Shown: positions 27,828 through 36,673 of the stretch, one piece after another
Layout: every line of letters starts with the position of its first letter
Numbering within the stretch: the first letter of the stretch is position 1
Assembly (NCBI GenBank): GCA_026410415.1
Contig: JAPMLR010000006.1
Location: forward strand, 64,135 to 128,134
Direction of reading: 5' to 3'
Source: Denitratimonas yunnanensis (SeqCode)
GTDB lineage: Bacteria; Pseudomonadota; Gammaproteobacteria; Xanthomonadales; Xanthomonadaceae
DNA: 64,000 bases
The notes under the pieces: model-generated
Told to the model about the DNA's origin: nothing
The model's database searches: none
The model's input: the letters and a program-made list of their open reading frames with translations, nothing else
Translations under genes and position numbers: made by a program

Positions 27828-28240
27828 CAGCCGCGCCGCACCAACCTGGCAATCAGCCAGCCGGCTGCAAGCGCCGCCCCGAAGGCGGCTACCGGATGTT
27901 GACGGATCACGCCCTCGGCACTGCTCCAGAGCTCCTTGCCCTTGTCCATGAGCACATCGAACTCGGCACCGGCTGCAGCCTTGGCCTCGCTGGCCGCCGC
28001 ACGACTGGCGGAAGCGGCGTCGTGCAAGGGATCGGCAATCGCTTCCTTGCCGGACTTGAGATCATCTCGCGCCGCCTTCACCGCCGTCGATGCGGCACTG
28101 CGGACGGCATCACCCGCCGCCACGGCGGCATCCTTGAGTCGTTCCTTGGCTTCGTACAAATGCCCCACCGCGGCCGCTGCGGTTTCCACCGGATCGGCCG
28201 TCGCGTTCGTTTCCTGTACCACCTTGGGCTGCTTGCTCAT
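27827..28240 (-). CDS. YqjD/ElaB-like DUF883 membrane-anchored protein
   Basis: This 137-residue, Ala-rich helical protein ends in IRQHPVAAFGAALAAGWLIARLVRRG, the C-terminal membrane anchor typical of YqjD/ElaB/YgaM. In E. coli these proteins tether ribosomes to the inner membrane in stationary phase. The long helix (residues 20-110) is charged and Ala-rich. It is the first gene of the three-gene unit; a good SD (GGAGAG) lies before the start. Confidence 0.82.
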   Translation of the reverse strand: MSKQPKVVQETNATADPVETAAAAVGHLYEAKERLKDAAVAAGDAVRSAASTAVKAARDDLKSGKEAIADPLHDAASASRAAASEAKAAAGAEFDVLMDKGKELWSSAEGVIRQHPVAAFGAALAAGWLIARLVRRG

Positions 28241-28310
28241 CGACGCTCTCCTTGACCTTGGGGTAACGAAAGGTTCCGACTGCTACACGCTATCACGTGA
28301 ACCTGAACGC

Positions 28311-29684
28311 TTATTCCATCACGGCGAAATACGATCTGCGCCCGCGCACCAGCGTCAACAGAACCTGCGCCGGGCGCGGCGACAATCCGCGTTCGAGTGC
28401 GGCCAGATCAACCACCTCGCGGCGATTGAGGCCCGTGACGAGATCGCCCTCACGCAAGCCATTCGCCCACGCGCGACTGCCTTCGCCGACCCCAAGCACC
28501 AAGACGCCCGTGACACCTTGCCGCCGCAGCCGCTCGGGCAGCACACCAAACCGTGCTCCACCGAGGCGGGCATCCAGGGTGGCGCCGTCGATTTCGGTGA
28601 CGCGCGGCGTCAGGCTGGCGCGCACCTGCATCGCCTTGCCATCGCGCTGCAGAGACACCGCCACGGGTTCGCCTACCGGCAACAAGCCTTCCAGATTGCT
28701 CAGCTCCTGGCGGCTGGCCACCGGCTTGCCGTTGATCGCGGTGATCGCATCACCGATCCGCAGCCCGGCCGCCGCAGCCGGCGACTCCGGCTGCACGCGC
28801 GTCACGATGACGCCCTGGGTGCCGCGCAGACCGAGCGCACTGCTGATGTCGGCAGTGATGTCCTGCGTTTCGATACCCAGCGTGCCGCGTCGCACCTGTC
28901 CGGTGTCGAGCAACTGACGCATCACGTCGAGCGCAAGATCCGAAGGAATCGCGAATCCGATGCCGATGTTGCCGGCCGCACTGCCGCCGGGATTGAAGAT
29001 CGCGGTGTTGATACCGATCAGCTCTCCCCGCAGATTCACCAGCGCGCCGCCGGAATTGCCTGGATTGATGCTGGCATCGGTCTGGATGAAGTTCTGGTAG
29101 CCGAGGCCGGGCAGACCATGACGCCCGAGCGCGGAAACGATGCCGGACGTCACGGTTTGGCCCAGTCCGAACGGATTGCCGACAGCGACCACGAAGTCGC
29201 CCACACGCAACCCGTCCGTGCGCGCCACGTTCACCGCGACCAGATCCTTCGCCTCCACGCGAATGACGCCTACATCGGTGTCTTCATCCGTGCCGACCAC
29301 TTCCGCAGTCAATGTTCGACCATCGGCAAGCAACACCTGAATGTCATCCGCGCCCGCGATGACGTGGTTGTTGGTCAGGATCAGACCACGTGCCGCATCC
29401 ACGATCACGCCCGAACCCAGCGACTGCTTGATGCGTTCCTGAGGCGCGTTGGGCAAGCCGAAGAATTGCCGGAAGTAAGGATCGTCGGCGAATGGACTGC
29501 GCACCCGCACCACCGTCTTGCTGTGGATGTTCACCACGGCCGGAGTGACTTTCTCCAGCATCGGCGCAAGCGAAGGCAGGGGTGCGCCATTCACCTCGGC
29601 CGGCAAGGCGGCCGATGCGGGCCATGGAAACAGTGCGAACAGGATGGTGCAGGCGATGCCGCGCCACGAAGTCAGAGAAACCAT
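28311..29684 (-). CDS. DegQ/DegP-type periplasmic serine protease (HtrA)
   Basis: This 457-residue protein has a signal peptide (cleavage near ASA-AL), a trypsin-like domain with catalytic His107 (TNNHVI), Asp137 (DEDTDVGVIRV) and Ser211 (INPGNSGGAL), then two PDZ domains (about 245-335 and 355-450) beginning GTLGIETQDI and ending LTLVRGRRSYFAVME. HtrA proteases degrade or refold misfolded envelope proteins. The start at 29684 has AGGAGG six bases upstream. The length and short LA loop fit DegQ better than DegP. Confidence 0.93.
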   Translation of the reverse strand: MVSLTSWRGIACTILFALFPWPASAALPAEVNGAPLPSLAPMLEKVTPAVVNIHSKTVVRVRSPFADDPYFRQFFGLPNAPQERIKQSLGSGVIVDAARGLILTNNHVIAGADDIQVLLADGRTLTAEVVGTDEDTDVGVIRVEAKDLVAVNVARTDGLRVGDFVVAVGNPFGLGQTVTSGIVSALGRHGLPGLGYQNFIQTDASINPGNSGGALVNLRGELIGINTAIFNPGGSAAGNIGIGFAIPSDLALDVMRQLLDTGQVRRGTLGIETQDITADISSALGLRGTQGVIVTRVQPESPAAAAGLRIGDAITAINGKPVASRQELSNLEGLLPVGEPVAVSLQRDGKAMQVRASLTPRVTEIDGATLDARLGGARFGVLPERLRRQGVTGVLVLGVGEGSRAWANGLREGDLVTGLNRREVVDLAALERGLSPRPAQVLLTLVRGRRSYFAVME

Positions 29685-29867
29685 GAAACCTCCTCTCAGC
29701 GTCAATCGCGGCCTTCGACCAGCCCGGACCGCCCGATGTTCCCACAGAGCCTGCGTGAAAGTCGCGGCATTGGTGTTCTCATGTCGTGCAAAGCGCTTGC
29801 ACAATGCCGAAACTAAGCGCAGATTTTGCATCCGGTACCCAACGCCCACCAGAAGGAGGGGCACGCG

Positions 29868-30452
29868 ATGAGCAGTGGAAACGGTGTGACAGCGACGATT
29901 TCCCATGCAGCGGAAGTTGTATCGGAAAAGGTGCAGGACATCGCAGCGGACGCGAAAGCTGCCGTTGCAAACGCCGCCGAGGCGGTGAAGGAAACCGCCG
30001 CCGGTGCCCGCAGCGCGATCGAAAAGAAGGCCAGCGCGGCAGGCAAGTCGTTGAAAAAGGCGGCAACAACGGCGAAGAAGAAGGTTGCATCAGCCAGAAA
30101 GGCGGTGGAAAAGAAAGTCACTGCTGCCAAAAAGGCAGTGGACAAGAAGGTCGCGACGACCAAGAAAGCCGTGAAGAAGGAAACCGCCGCAGCCAAGAAG
30201 CGCGTCGCATCGGCGCGCAAGGCAACCGTGAAGAAGGTCGCCACCACCAAGGCGGCAGCCAAGAAGGTCGCAGCCAAGAAACCGGTGGCCAAGAAAGCTC
30301 CGGCAAAGAAGGTCGCACCGAAGAAGGCCGTCGCGAAAAAAGCCGCAGTGAAAAAAGCCCCGGCAAAGAAAGCAGCCGCCAAGAAGACTCCGGCAAAGAA
30401 AGTCGCGGCAAAGAAAGCACCTGCCAAAAAGGCGAGTGACAAGAAAAAGTGA
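29868..30452 (+). CDS. Histone H1-like Lys/Ala-rich protein
   Basis: This 194-residue protein has an N-terminal Ala-rich helical part (residues 1-60, with AAEVVSEKVQDIAADAK) and a long C-terminal tail of repeated AKK/VKK/PAKK units, as in eukaryotic H1 C-termini and bacterial AlgP/Hc1-type nucleoproteins. It very probably binds DNA or RNA non-specifically. GAAGGAGG at 29852-29859 places the start at 29868 rather than at an earlier in-frame ATG. The coding sequence is strongly repetitive, and its length may vary among strains. Confidence 0.85.
   Translation: MSSGNGVTATISHAAEVVSEKVQDIAADAKAAVANAAEAVKETAAGARSAIEKKASAAGKSLKKAATTAKKKVASARKAVEKKVTAAKKAVDKKVATTKKAVKKETAAAKKRVASARKATVKKVATTKAAAKKVAAKKPVAKKAPAKKVAPKKAVAKKAAVKKAPAKKAAAKKTPAKKVAAKKAPAKKASDKKK
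30060..30450 (+). repeat. Degenerate AAGAAG/GCCAAGAAG coding repeat
   Basis: About 390 bases made of variants of the 9-12 base unit coding AKK and PAKK, with frequent AAGAAAGT and CCGGCAAAGAAA blocks. It lies wholly within the H1-like gene. Such arrays change copy number by slippage or recombination. Confidence 0.7.
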
Positions 30453-30496
30453 TGCCATGCCATGCCCCGGCCTGAGCCGCGACGCGAAGGCCGGGG

Positions 30497-31276
30497 TCAG
30501 CGATTCGTGCGCAGCGTCCGCAGGAACACCCATACGCCCACCACCATCACAAGTGTCGCCACGAGCAGGATCAGGCCACCCCAGAACCAGTGCGGCCCGC
30601 CCAGATGGGCTGCGATCTGCTGGGTATCCGAAGCGAATTCACCCGCCCCGGTGCTCGCCCCACGTGAAAACAGGTAGTCCGCCCGCGCCAGACTGGCCAG
30701 GCACAGCTGCACCGCGACGAAGCACGTGAGTGCCTGCGCTGCGATCGCCGACACACGCCAAGCCGCCAGGCCAGCCACCAGCGCGCACAGCGCCACCCAG
30801 CCGATTCCGAACGGATTGCGCACCCACATCAGCAAGGCAAGCACCAGCACCAGCGCCACCAGCGCGAGCGCTGCGCGTGCCACGCGCGCGCGACGCGCCG
30901 CAATGAACAACCCCAAAGCAGCCAGCGGTGGGCCGAACGGTCCGCCCGCCGCTATCAAGGCACGTTGCAGGCCTGCGGCGGAATTGCGCGTCATCGCCAC
31001 ACCCGAGCCATCGGGATACAACCGCAGCGACTCGAATCCACCACCCGAGAGCAACGCGGCGACTCCATGCCCCAGCTCGTGCACCAGTGTTGCGATCAGG
31101 GCCTGAGGCCACGCCAACCAACCCAGCGCCGGCCACAATCGCGGCAGGACCACCAGCAACAACGACATGGCCACCGCGATGACCAACGCGAGCCTGGCAT
31201 GGCGGCCCCTCTGCACATCATCCACCGCATCGTCCGGTACGGCGCCCGACAGGGGCTGGCCCGATTCGTGCTTCAC
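30497..31276 (-). CDS. M50 family intramembrane-type metallopeptidase
   Basis: This is a protein of about 259 residues with roughly six hydrophobic segments and a zinc motif HELGH (residues 66-70 from the chosen start) inside the second segment (ATLVHELGHGVAALLSGG). This is the arrangement of the M50B-like group whose members regulate or process membrane proteins. The chosen GTG start at 31276 overlaps the stop of a 14-codon upstream frame with a strong SD (separate entry). A longer frame to a GTG at 31396 is possible but gives an N-terminus with no family features. Substrate unknown. Confidence 0.72.
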   Translation of the reverse strand: MKHESGQPLSGAVPDDAVDDVQRGRHARLALVIAVAMSLLLVVLPRLWPALGWLAWPQALIATLVHELGHGVAALLSGGGFESLRLYPDGSGVAMTRNSAAGLQRALIAAGGPFGPPLAALGLFIAARRARVARAALALVALVLVLALLMWVRNPFGIGWVALCALVAGLAAWRVSAIAAQALTCFVAVQLCLASLARADYLFSRGASTGAGEFASDTQQIAAHLGGPHWFWGGLILLVATLVMVVGVWVFLRTLRTNR

Positions 31277-31317
31277 CTTTTCGCATCCATTCTCGACTCG
31301 ATCCGGGCAACCGCCAT
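31273..31317 (-). CDS. Putative 14-codon leader peptide coupled to the M50 gene
   Basis: MAVARIESRMDAKR followed by TGA. A strong AGGAGG ribosome site lies nine bases before its ATG, whereas the M50 gene itself has none. Its TGA overlaps the GTG start of the M50 gene (GTGA). I infer translational coupling or a leader role. The codons show no run of a single amino acid that would suggest attenuation. Confidence 0.4.
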   Translation of the reverse strand: MAVARIESRMDAKR

Positions 31318-31534
31318 GATCTCTCCCCTCCTCATCGAAAAACTCACCCTGCCATTGCTGGACTGGGCCGCCGCCATCAGCCAGGCACTGGGCCACGCGG
31401 CGCAGGGTACACTGTGCTCCGATCCCGCCCCCGACCGCATTACCGACGCGGAGTGACGCACTGAACGCAACGGACTGACGTCCAGCGTCACTTCAGTGAG
31501 TGGATCGAACTCTCCCGCCCCACCCACTCCTCCG

Positions 31535-32335
31535 ATGACCGTCCCCGCTTTATCCGCCACGGCTGCACCGCCCAGCTTCCCTCCTGCGTTGCCCCCGCGC
31601 CCCATCGAACTGGTCGGCTTCGATGCCGACGATACGCTCTGGCACAGCGAAACCTGGTTCCAGGCGGCGCACGCCGAATACGAGCGCATCCTCTCTCCCT
31701 GGCTTGACCTGGCCGACGAGCGCCTGCACGAGCGCCTGCTTGCCACCGAACGCGCCAATATCGCGCTGTTCGGATACGGGGCGAAAGGCATGACGTTATC
31801 GATGCTGGAAACAGCGATCACGATGACCGATGCGCGCATTTCCGCCACCGCCCTGAGCCGCATTCTCGCTCTGGGCAAGGACGTCCTGAGCCATCCGGTG
31901 GAACTGCTCCCGGATATCCGTAACGCCGTGGAGCAAGTCGCTGCCACCCACCGCATCGTTCTCATCACCAAGGGCGACCTGTTCCATCAGGAAGCCAAGA
32001 TCGCCGCCTCGGGGCTGGCCGACCTGTTCACCCGGATCGAGATAGTCACCGAAAAGGACCCGGCGGCCTACGCCCGCGTGTTGCGTGAATGCTGTGTTTC
32101 GCCGACACGATTCGCGATGGTCGGCAATTCGCTGCGATCGGACATCGAGCCAGTGCTGGCACTGGGTGGCTGGGGCGTCCACATGCCCTATCCGGTGACC
32201 TGGGCACACGAAATGGAGCATGGCGTGGCCGACGACGATCCGCATGTGCAGCGCATCGATACACCCGCCCAGATTCCCCGGGCCATCGCGCAACTGGAAG
32301 CTCTGGCGTCGGTGAAAAACTCCGCTCCAGACTGA
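31535..32335 (+). CDS. HAD superfamily hydrolase
   Basis: This 266-residue protein has a Pro/Ala-rich N-terminal lead, motif I GFDADDTLWHSE (Asp30, Asp32), a helical cap, motif II VLITKGD, the Lys of EKDPAAYARV and motif IV MVGNSLRSDIEPVLALG. It is in the same broad phosphatase group as the HAD at 26.3 kb but is not a close paralogue. The ATG at 31535 was chosen over a GTG at 31496; neither has a clear SD. The gene is divergent from the M50 gene. Confidence 0.83.
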   Translation: MTVPALSATAAPPSFPPALPPRPIELVGFDADDTLWHSETWFQAAHAEYERILSPWLDLADERLHERLLATERANIALFGYGAKGMTLSMLETAITMTDARISATALSRILALGKDVLSHPVELLPDIRNAVEQVAATHRIVLITKGDLFHQEAKIAASGLADLFTRIEIVTEKDPAAYARVLRECCVSPTRFAMVGNSLRSDIEPVLALGGWGVHMPYPVTWAHEMEHGVADDDPHVQRIDTPAQIPRAIAQLEALASVKNSAPD

Positions 32336-32500
32336 ACGGTTCCCCTGTCCATCACTTTCCGACTTGTCCGTTCCCGCTTCGCGAAACCGTATCCAGTCAT
32401 CGGGCAGACATGAAATCCCGGTTCGGTTGAATCGCGATTCACATGCCTTGCCCGAATCTCGAACCACACCGATGTCCGGTGGAACCTTGGAGGACTTGCG

Positions 32501-32851
32501 ATGCGACCCCTTCCCCTTCTTGCCGGCGCCGTGCTCGCACTGGGACTGAGCTTCGGCGGCGTTGCCCAGGCACATGGCAGCGATGTGCGCGTGTTCGTTT
32601 CATTCGGCGACGTGATGTTCAGCGCAGGCCGCCCGTACCACCGCCATCACCACTATCCACTGCGCGTGGTGCATGCAGCACATGGGCCGCAGTACTACTA
32701 CGTTGCGCCCCCCCCGCGCCAGCACTACCCACACTACCGGCATCACCATCCGACTCCGGTGTACGGCCATCACCAGGGGCGCAGTCATCGCCACCACCCT
32801 GCACCGCCACCGCCGCGCCCCGGCTATCATCGCCATCGCCCCGGTTACTGA
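32501..32851 (+). CDS. Small secreted His-rich protein
   Basis: This 116-residue protein has a signal peptide (cleavage near AQA-HG) and a mature part with more than twenty histidines, several tyrosines and a Pro-rich segment (YRHHHPTP, HHQGRSHRHH). The composition suggests metal binding (zinc, copper, nickel or iron), though none is proven. A GGAGG site lies seven bases before the ATG. A strong terminator follows, and the neighbouring convergent gene is tonB, so a link to metal uptake is possible. Confidence 0.7.
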   Translation: MRPLPLLAGAVLALGLSFGGVAQAHGSDVRVFVSFGDVMFSAGRPYHRHHHYPLRVVHAAHGPQYYYVAPPPRQHYPHYRHHHPTPVYGHHQGRSHRHHPAPPPPRPGYHRHRPGY

Positions 32852-32876
32852 CGGACATTTTCCGGCACACGGAACG

Positions 32877-32911
32877 GAACGGGCCACGCGATCGCGTGGC
32901 CCGTTCTTTTT
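32877..32911 (+). terminator. Rho-independent terminator after the His-rich gene
   Basis: A perfect 30-base palindrome (arms 32877-32891 and 32892-32906; core GGGCCACGCGATCGCGTGG) is followed by TTTTT at 32907-32911. The T-run is on the plus side, so it stops the His-rich gene. The hairpin touches the tonB stop codon and may also act on the convergent transcript. Confidence 0.85.
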
Positions 32912-33558
32912 CAATACAAGGCAAACCGGATCGGCACTTCGCCGGTTGCCTCCCGCCGTGGTGGCACGAAACGCCAATGCCTCAGCACATGCGTACGTGC
33001 GCTGCGATCCAGTTCGGCATGCCCGCTGCCACGCACGATGCGCACTTCGCGCGGGAACCCGTCGGATCCCACGTGGATGCGCAACAGGACTTCACCTTGC
33101 CACCCCAGGCGCTTGGCCCGTGCCGGATAGGGGGGATCGGGTGCATGCAACAAGGCAAGACCCGCAAAGCCACCGGGCAACACGCCCTCGCTTTCGCTTG
33201 CGAGCACGCGCGGATCGGCAAGCCCATCCACCACCGGATCGGACTGCACCGTTTCGGCAACGAGCGTGGATTGCATTGGTGGCACCCGCACCTGTACCGG
33301 AGCTTGCGTCACCACGGCATGCGGCCGTGACGGTGCGACAGGCATGGGCGGAGGTGGCGGCAACGGCGGTGCGGGTGCACGCACGACGATGTCGATTACT
33401 TCGATCGGGCCGGGCCTCTTCTTCGCCTGCGGCGCAAATCCCTCCGGGACGGCCAGGCTCATCAGCAGCAGCAGTGCCACATGTGCGGCAATCACGGCAC
33501 TTCCCGCACCAATGCGCAGCGGAGAAGGGTGCGGTACTTCGAGGGTCGAGCGGTGCAT
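32911..33558 (-). CDS. tonB: TonB-type energy transducer
   Basis: This 215-residue protein has one N-terminal membrane helix (about residues 19-39), a Pro-rich periplasmic spacer ([16 protein letters not shown]) and a C-terminal TonB domain ([20 protein letters not shown] ... [10 protein letters not shown]). It transfers proton-motive energy to TonB-dependent receptors such as the one at 42-44 kb. The start at 33558 has AAGGAG seven bases upstream; the ATG five codons earlier has none. ExbB/ExbD are not adjacent. Confidence 0.88.
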   Translation of the reverse strand: MHRSTLEVPHPSPLRIGAGSAVIAAHVALLLLMSLAVPEGFAPQAKKRPGPIEVIDIVVRAPAPPLPPPPPMPVAPSRPHAVVTQAPVQVRVPPMQSTLVAETVQSDPVVDGLADPRVLASESEGVLPGGFAGLALLHAPDPPYPARAKRLGWQGEVLLRIHVGSDGFPREVRIVRGSGHAELDRSARTHVLRHWRFVPPRREATGEVPIRFALY

Positions 33559-33633
33559 TGCGTTCTCCTTCATGGCTGGACACCGAAGGCTTGCAACGCG
33601 ACAACGAAGGGATCGGGGTTTGTCCCGAAGCGA

Positions 33634-33834
33634 TCAGGCTCCCAGATCGGGAATCAGCTTGCTTTCCAGATACGCGATCATGTCCTTGATCCTGAGCTTG
33701 CGCTTCTTCATCCGCGTCACCACGATCTGATCGATCCAGACTTCCTGCGAGGCCTGCGCAATGGCCTGATCCAACTCGCGGTGCTCGCCGCGCAAGGCAG
33801 CGATCTGTTGAACGATGTCAGCGGTTTCGGACAT
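33634..33834 (-). CDS. YdcH/DUF465 family small protein
   Basis: This 66-residue protein has a helical N-terminus and the conserved C-terminal [15 protein letters not shown]. It belongs to a widespread family of short coiled-coil proteins of unknown function. It stands alone between tonB (76 bases away, same orientation) and the divergent ttcA gene. Confidence 0.85.
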   Translation of the reverse strand: MSETADIVQQIAALRGEHRELDQAIAQASQEVWIDQIVVTRMKKRKLRIKDMIAYLESKLIPDLGA

Positions 33835-33975
33835 GGCTGGATGGTGAACCCCTGGCGATGTCTTCTACTTTACGGCGCGGCCTGCACGGCGGGGAAGCCC
33901 GGCTACAATGGCAGCCTGCGCTGCCGCGCCACGCCCTCTTTCCCGTATTTGCCGGCATTTCGCCGGCTGGCCGCC

Positions 33976-34923
33976 ATGACTCTTGCCCACTCCACCACCA
34001 TTGATCGAAAGCTGGACTTCGAGAACCACAAGCTCGCCAAGCGCCTGCGCCGTCAGGTCGGTCAGGCCATCGCCGATTTCGGCATGATCGAGGAAGGCGA
34101 CAAGGTGATGGTGTGCCTGTCGGGTGGCAAGGACAGCTACACCATGCTGGACATCCTGCTGCAACTGCAGGCGTGCGCACCGGTGTCGTTCTCGATCACG
34201 GCGGTCAACCTTGACCAGAAACAACCGGGCTTTCCGGAGCACGTGCTTCCCGAGTATCTGGGCTCGCTCGGTGTGGATTTCACCATCCTCGAACAGGACA
34301 CCTATTCGGTGGTGAAGCGCGTGGTGCCCGAGGGCAAGACCATGTGCTCGCTGTGCTCGCGCCTGCGTCGCGGCGCGCTTTATACCTTCGCCGCCCAGCA
34401 CGGGTTCACCAAGATCGCGCTCGGTCATCATCGCGACGATCTCGCCGCGACCTTCCTGATGAACCTGTTTTTCCACGCCAAGCTCGCCTCGATGCCGCCC
34501 AAGCTGTTGAGCGACGACGGCAAGCACGTGGTGATTCGTCCGCTGGCCTATTGCAAGGAGGCCGACATCACCCGTTACGCGCAATGGCGCCAGTTCCCGA
34601 TCATTCCCTGCACGCTGTGCGGCTCGCAGGAGAACCTGCAGCGCAAGCAGGTAGGCCGGCTGCTGGCCGAATGGGATCGCGACGCGCCGGGCCGGGTCGA
34701 CCAGATCGTCCGCGCACTTGGCGATGTGCGTCCCTCGCAACTGGCCGATCGCAACCTGTTCGACTTCCACGCACTCGGCAGGCGCAGCGATGCGCCTCTG
34801 CCGGACACGCACGCCTGGCTGGCTGGCGAGCCGGCCGGTTCACGCGACGACGAGGACGATGCATCCGCAAGGCAGCGTACCCGCACCCGAGCCGACGACG
34901 GCCTCTCCATCCTCATGGGCTGA
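33976..34923 (+). CDS. ttcA: tRNA 2-thiocytidine biosynthesis protein TtcA
   Basis: This 315-residue enzyme thiolates C32 of certain tRNAs. It has the ATP-pyrophosphatase PP-loop SGGKDS (residues 49-54), the cysteine pair CSLC (124, 127) and a third pair CTLC (212, 215) that bind the [4Fe-4S] cluster, and the conserved [17 protein letters not shown]. The C-terminal tail after about 285 is low complexity ([10 protein letters not shown]) and not typical. The start at 33976 gives [10 protein letters not shown]. rdgC follows after 47 bases. Confidence 0.95.
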   Translation: MTLAHSTTIDRKLDFENHKLAKRLRRQVGQAIADFGMIEEGDKVMVCLSGGKDSYTMLDILLQLQACAPVSFSITAVNLDQKQPGFPEHVLPEYLGSLGVDFTILEQDTYSVVKRVVPEGKTMCSLCSRLRRGALYTFAAQHGFTKIALGHHRDDLAATFLMNLFFHAKLASMPPKLLSDDGKHVVIRPLAYCKEADITRYAQWRQFPIIPCTLCGSQENLQRKQVGRLLAEWDRDAPGRVDQIVRALGDVRPSQLADRNLFDFHALGRRSDAPLPDTHAWLAGEPAGSRDDEDDASARQRTRTRADDGLSILMG

Positions 34924-34970
34924 GTCGCACTCGGCTCCCGACATCACTCGACTGAAAGATTTCCGACCTC

Positions 34971-35882
34971 ATGCTCTTCCGCAATCTCACGCTGTTCCGT
35001 TTTCCCCTTTCCCTCCGCAATGCGCTCGAATCCATCGAAGATAAACTGCCCGAGCATGCGCTCAAGGCACTCGCTTCGCTGGAACTTTCCACGCGCGGCT
35101 TCGTGTCGCCCTTCGGCCGCGGGCATGAAACGCTGGCGCACCGCGTCGGTGACTGCGTGCTGCTGAATCTGGGCGGCGAGGACAAGATCCTGCCGGCCTC
35201 GGTCATCAATGAAGTGCTGGCCAACAAGCTCGATCTCATTCGCGAACAGGAAGGCCGCAGCCCCGGCGGACGCGAGCGCAAGCGGCTCAAGGACGAAGTG
35301 CTCACCGATCTGCTGCCACGCGCCTTCTCCAAGCCGACGCGCACTCCCGCGTACCTCGACCTGTCGCTGGGCTGGCTGGTGGTGGATACCTCCAGCCGCA
35401 AGAATGCCGAAACGCTGGTGTCGGCCATTCGCGAAGTGCTCGGATCGTTCCCTGCGCTGCCGGTCAATGCCGAATCCAGCCCGCGTGCATTGCTGACCGG
35501 CTGGCTGGGTGGCGAGGCCTTGCCTGAAGGCTTTTCGCTGGGTGATGAGTGCGAGCTGCGCGATCCGGTGGATTCAGGCGCCATCGTCAAATGCCGCCGT
35601 CAGGAACTGGACGCCGATGAGGTGCGCGAGCATCTGAAGGTCGGCAAGCAATGCTTCCAGCTCGGCCTGATCTTCGCCGACCGTTTGTCGTTCGTGCTCG
35701 GCGAGGACATGGTGATCCGCAAGCTCAAGTTTTTGGAAACCGCCACCGAGTCGCTGGAGAAGGACGATCGCCAGTCGGTCGAGGCGGAAGTGGACGCCAC
35801 CTTCGCGCTGATGAGCGGAGAGCTGCGTCTGCTGCTGGAACGCCTCGAAACCGAATTCGCCTTGAGCAAGGCAGAGGCCTGA
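34971..35882 (+). CDS. rdgC: Recombination-associated protein RdgC
   Basis: This 303-residue protein matches the RdgC family in length and sequence: an N-terminal MLFRNLTLFRF, a middle SLGWLVVDTSSRKNAE, and a C-terminal half with SLGDECELRDP and the helical end. RdgC is a ring-shaped DNA-binding protein that modulates RecA activity. The next gene begins 10 bases after its stop, so the two probably share a transcript. Confidence 0.95.
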   Translation: MLFRNLTLFRFPLSLRNALESIEDKLPEHALKALASLELSTRGFVSPFGRGHETLAHRVGDCVLLNLGGEDKILPASVINEVLANKLDLIREQEGRSPGGRERKRLKDEVLTDLLPRAFSKPTRTPAYLDLSLGWLVVDTSSRKNAETLVSAIREVLGSFPALPVNAESSPRALLTGWLGGEALPEGFSLGDECELRDPVDSGAIVKCRRQELDADEVREHLKVGKQCFQLGLIFADRLSFVLGEDMVIRKLKFLETATESLEKDDRQSVEAEVDATFALMSGELRLLLERLETEFALSKAEA

Positions 35883-35892
35883 GCCACAGCCC

Positions 35893-36654
35893 ATGCGTCG
35901 CCCCCGACCGCAGCAGCGCGACACCCTGCCGCTGCGCCTGCCGGATGGGCGCGACATCGAGTTGCTGCGCGTCGTCGATCCCCGGGCGCGACGATTGCGG
36001 CTGCTGGTTTCCGCACGCGGGCCACGGCTGACGGTGCCGCCAGCCGTAGGCGCAGCAGAAGCGGAGCGCTTCCTCATCCAGCACCTGCCCTGGCTGGCCG
36101 AGCAGTTGAAGGCCATTGCAAACACGGTGGCCACCGCCACACCGCTCTCACCCTTCGAGCCCGGCACGATCCCGCTGCGTGGCGAGCGGATCGAACTGGA
36201 GTGGCGCCAATCGCATTGCCTGCGTGCGGCACGCGACGGCGAACGCCTGTCAATCCACTTGCCACCGGATCTCCGACCCGGCGCACTTGGCCGCATCTTG
36301 CGTGATTTCTATCTCACCCAGGCGCGGGCCGATGTCAGCCGCTGGCTGCCGCGGTATCTGCCGGACTTGCCTCGACCACCACGGGAATGGCGGATCCGGC
36401 CATTGGCATCGCTTTGGGGCTCACTCAGCACCTCGGGTTCGATGTCGCTCGACATGGCCTTGGTCCTCGCACCTCCCGCAGCATTCGAATACGTGCTGGT
36501 TCACGAGCTGTGCCACCTGATCCAGCACAACCACTCACGCGCTTTCTGGCGCGAGGTGGAACATCGTTTCCCCGACTGGCGCACGCAGCGGCGCTGGCTG
36601 CGGGAAGAAGGCATGGAAATGAAGCACGAGTTGCGCCGGTTGCTGGCGCCGTAA
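35893..36654 (+). CDS. YgjP-like (DUF45) metallopeptidase
   Basis: This 253-residue protein has the DUF45/SprT-like catalytic part near the C-terminus: VHELCHLIQHNHSRAFW with zinc ligands His204 and His208, the acid Glu205 and a third ligand His214, then DWRTQRRWLREEG. The family is called YgjP-like or M48-like, and activity is inferred. It is 10 bases downstream of rdgC in the same orientation and convergent with hemH. No signal peptide is visible, so it is probably cytoplasmic. Confidence 0.88.
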   Translation: MRRPRPQQRDTLPLRLPDGRDIELLRVVDPRARRLRLLVSARGPRLTVPPAVGAAEAERFLIQHLPWLAEQLKAIANTVATATPLSPFEPGTIPLRGERIELEWRQSHCLRAARDGERLSIHLPPDLRPGALGRILRDFYLTQARADVSRWLPRYLPDLPRPPREWRIRPLASLWGSLSTSGSMSLDMALVLAPPAAFEYVLVHELCHLIQHNHSRAFWREVEHRFPDWRTQRRWLREEGMEMKHELRRLLAP

Positions 36655-36673
36655 CCGAACCCCGCGCGTCCGC

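Noticed and set aside
29786..30439. Second plus-strand frame over the H1-like gene, rich in Gly, Glu and Arg
   Set aside because: It is the shifted reading of the AAG repeat and lacks an SD; the Lys/Ala frame has GAAGGAGG.
31452..31498. Nested inverted repeats AGTGACGC/GCGTCACT and CACTGAA/TTCAGTG before the HAD gene
   Set aside because: Loops are long and arms short; no regulator or terminator function could be supported.
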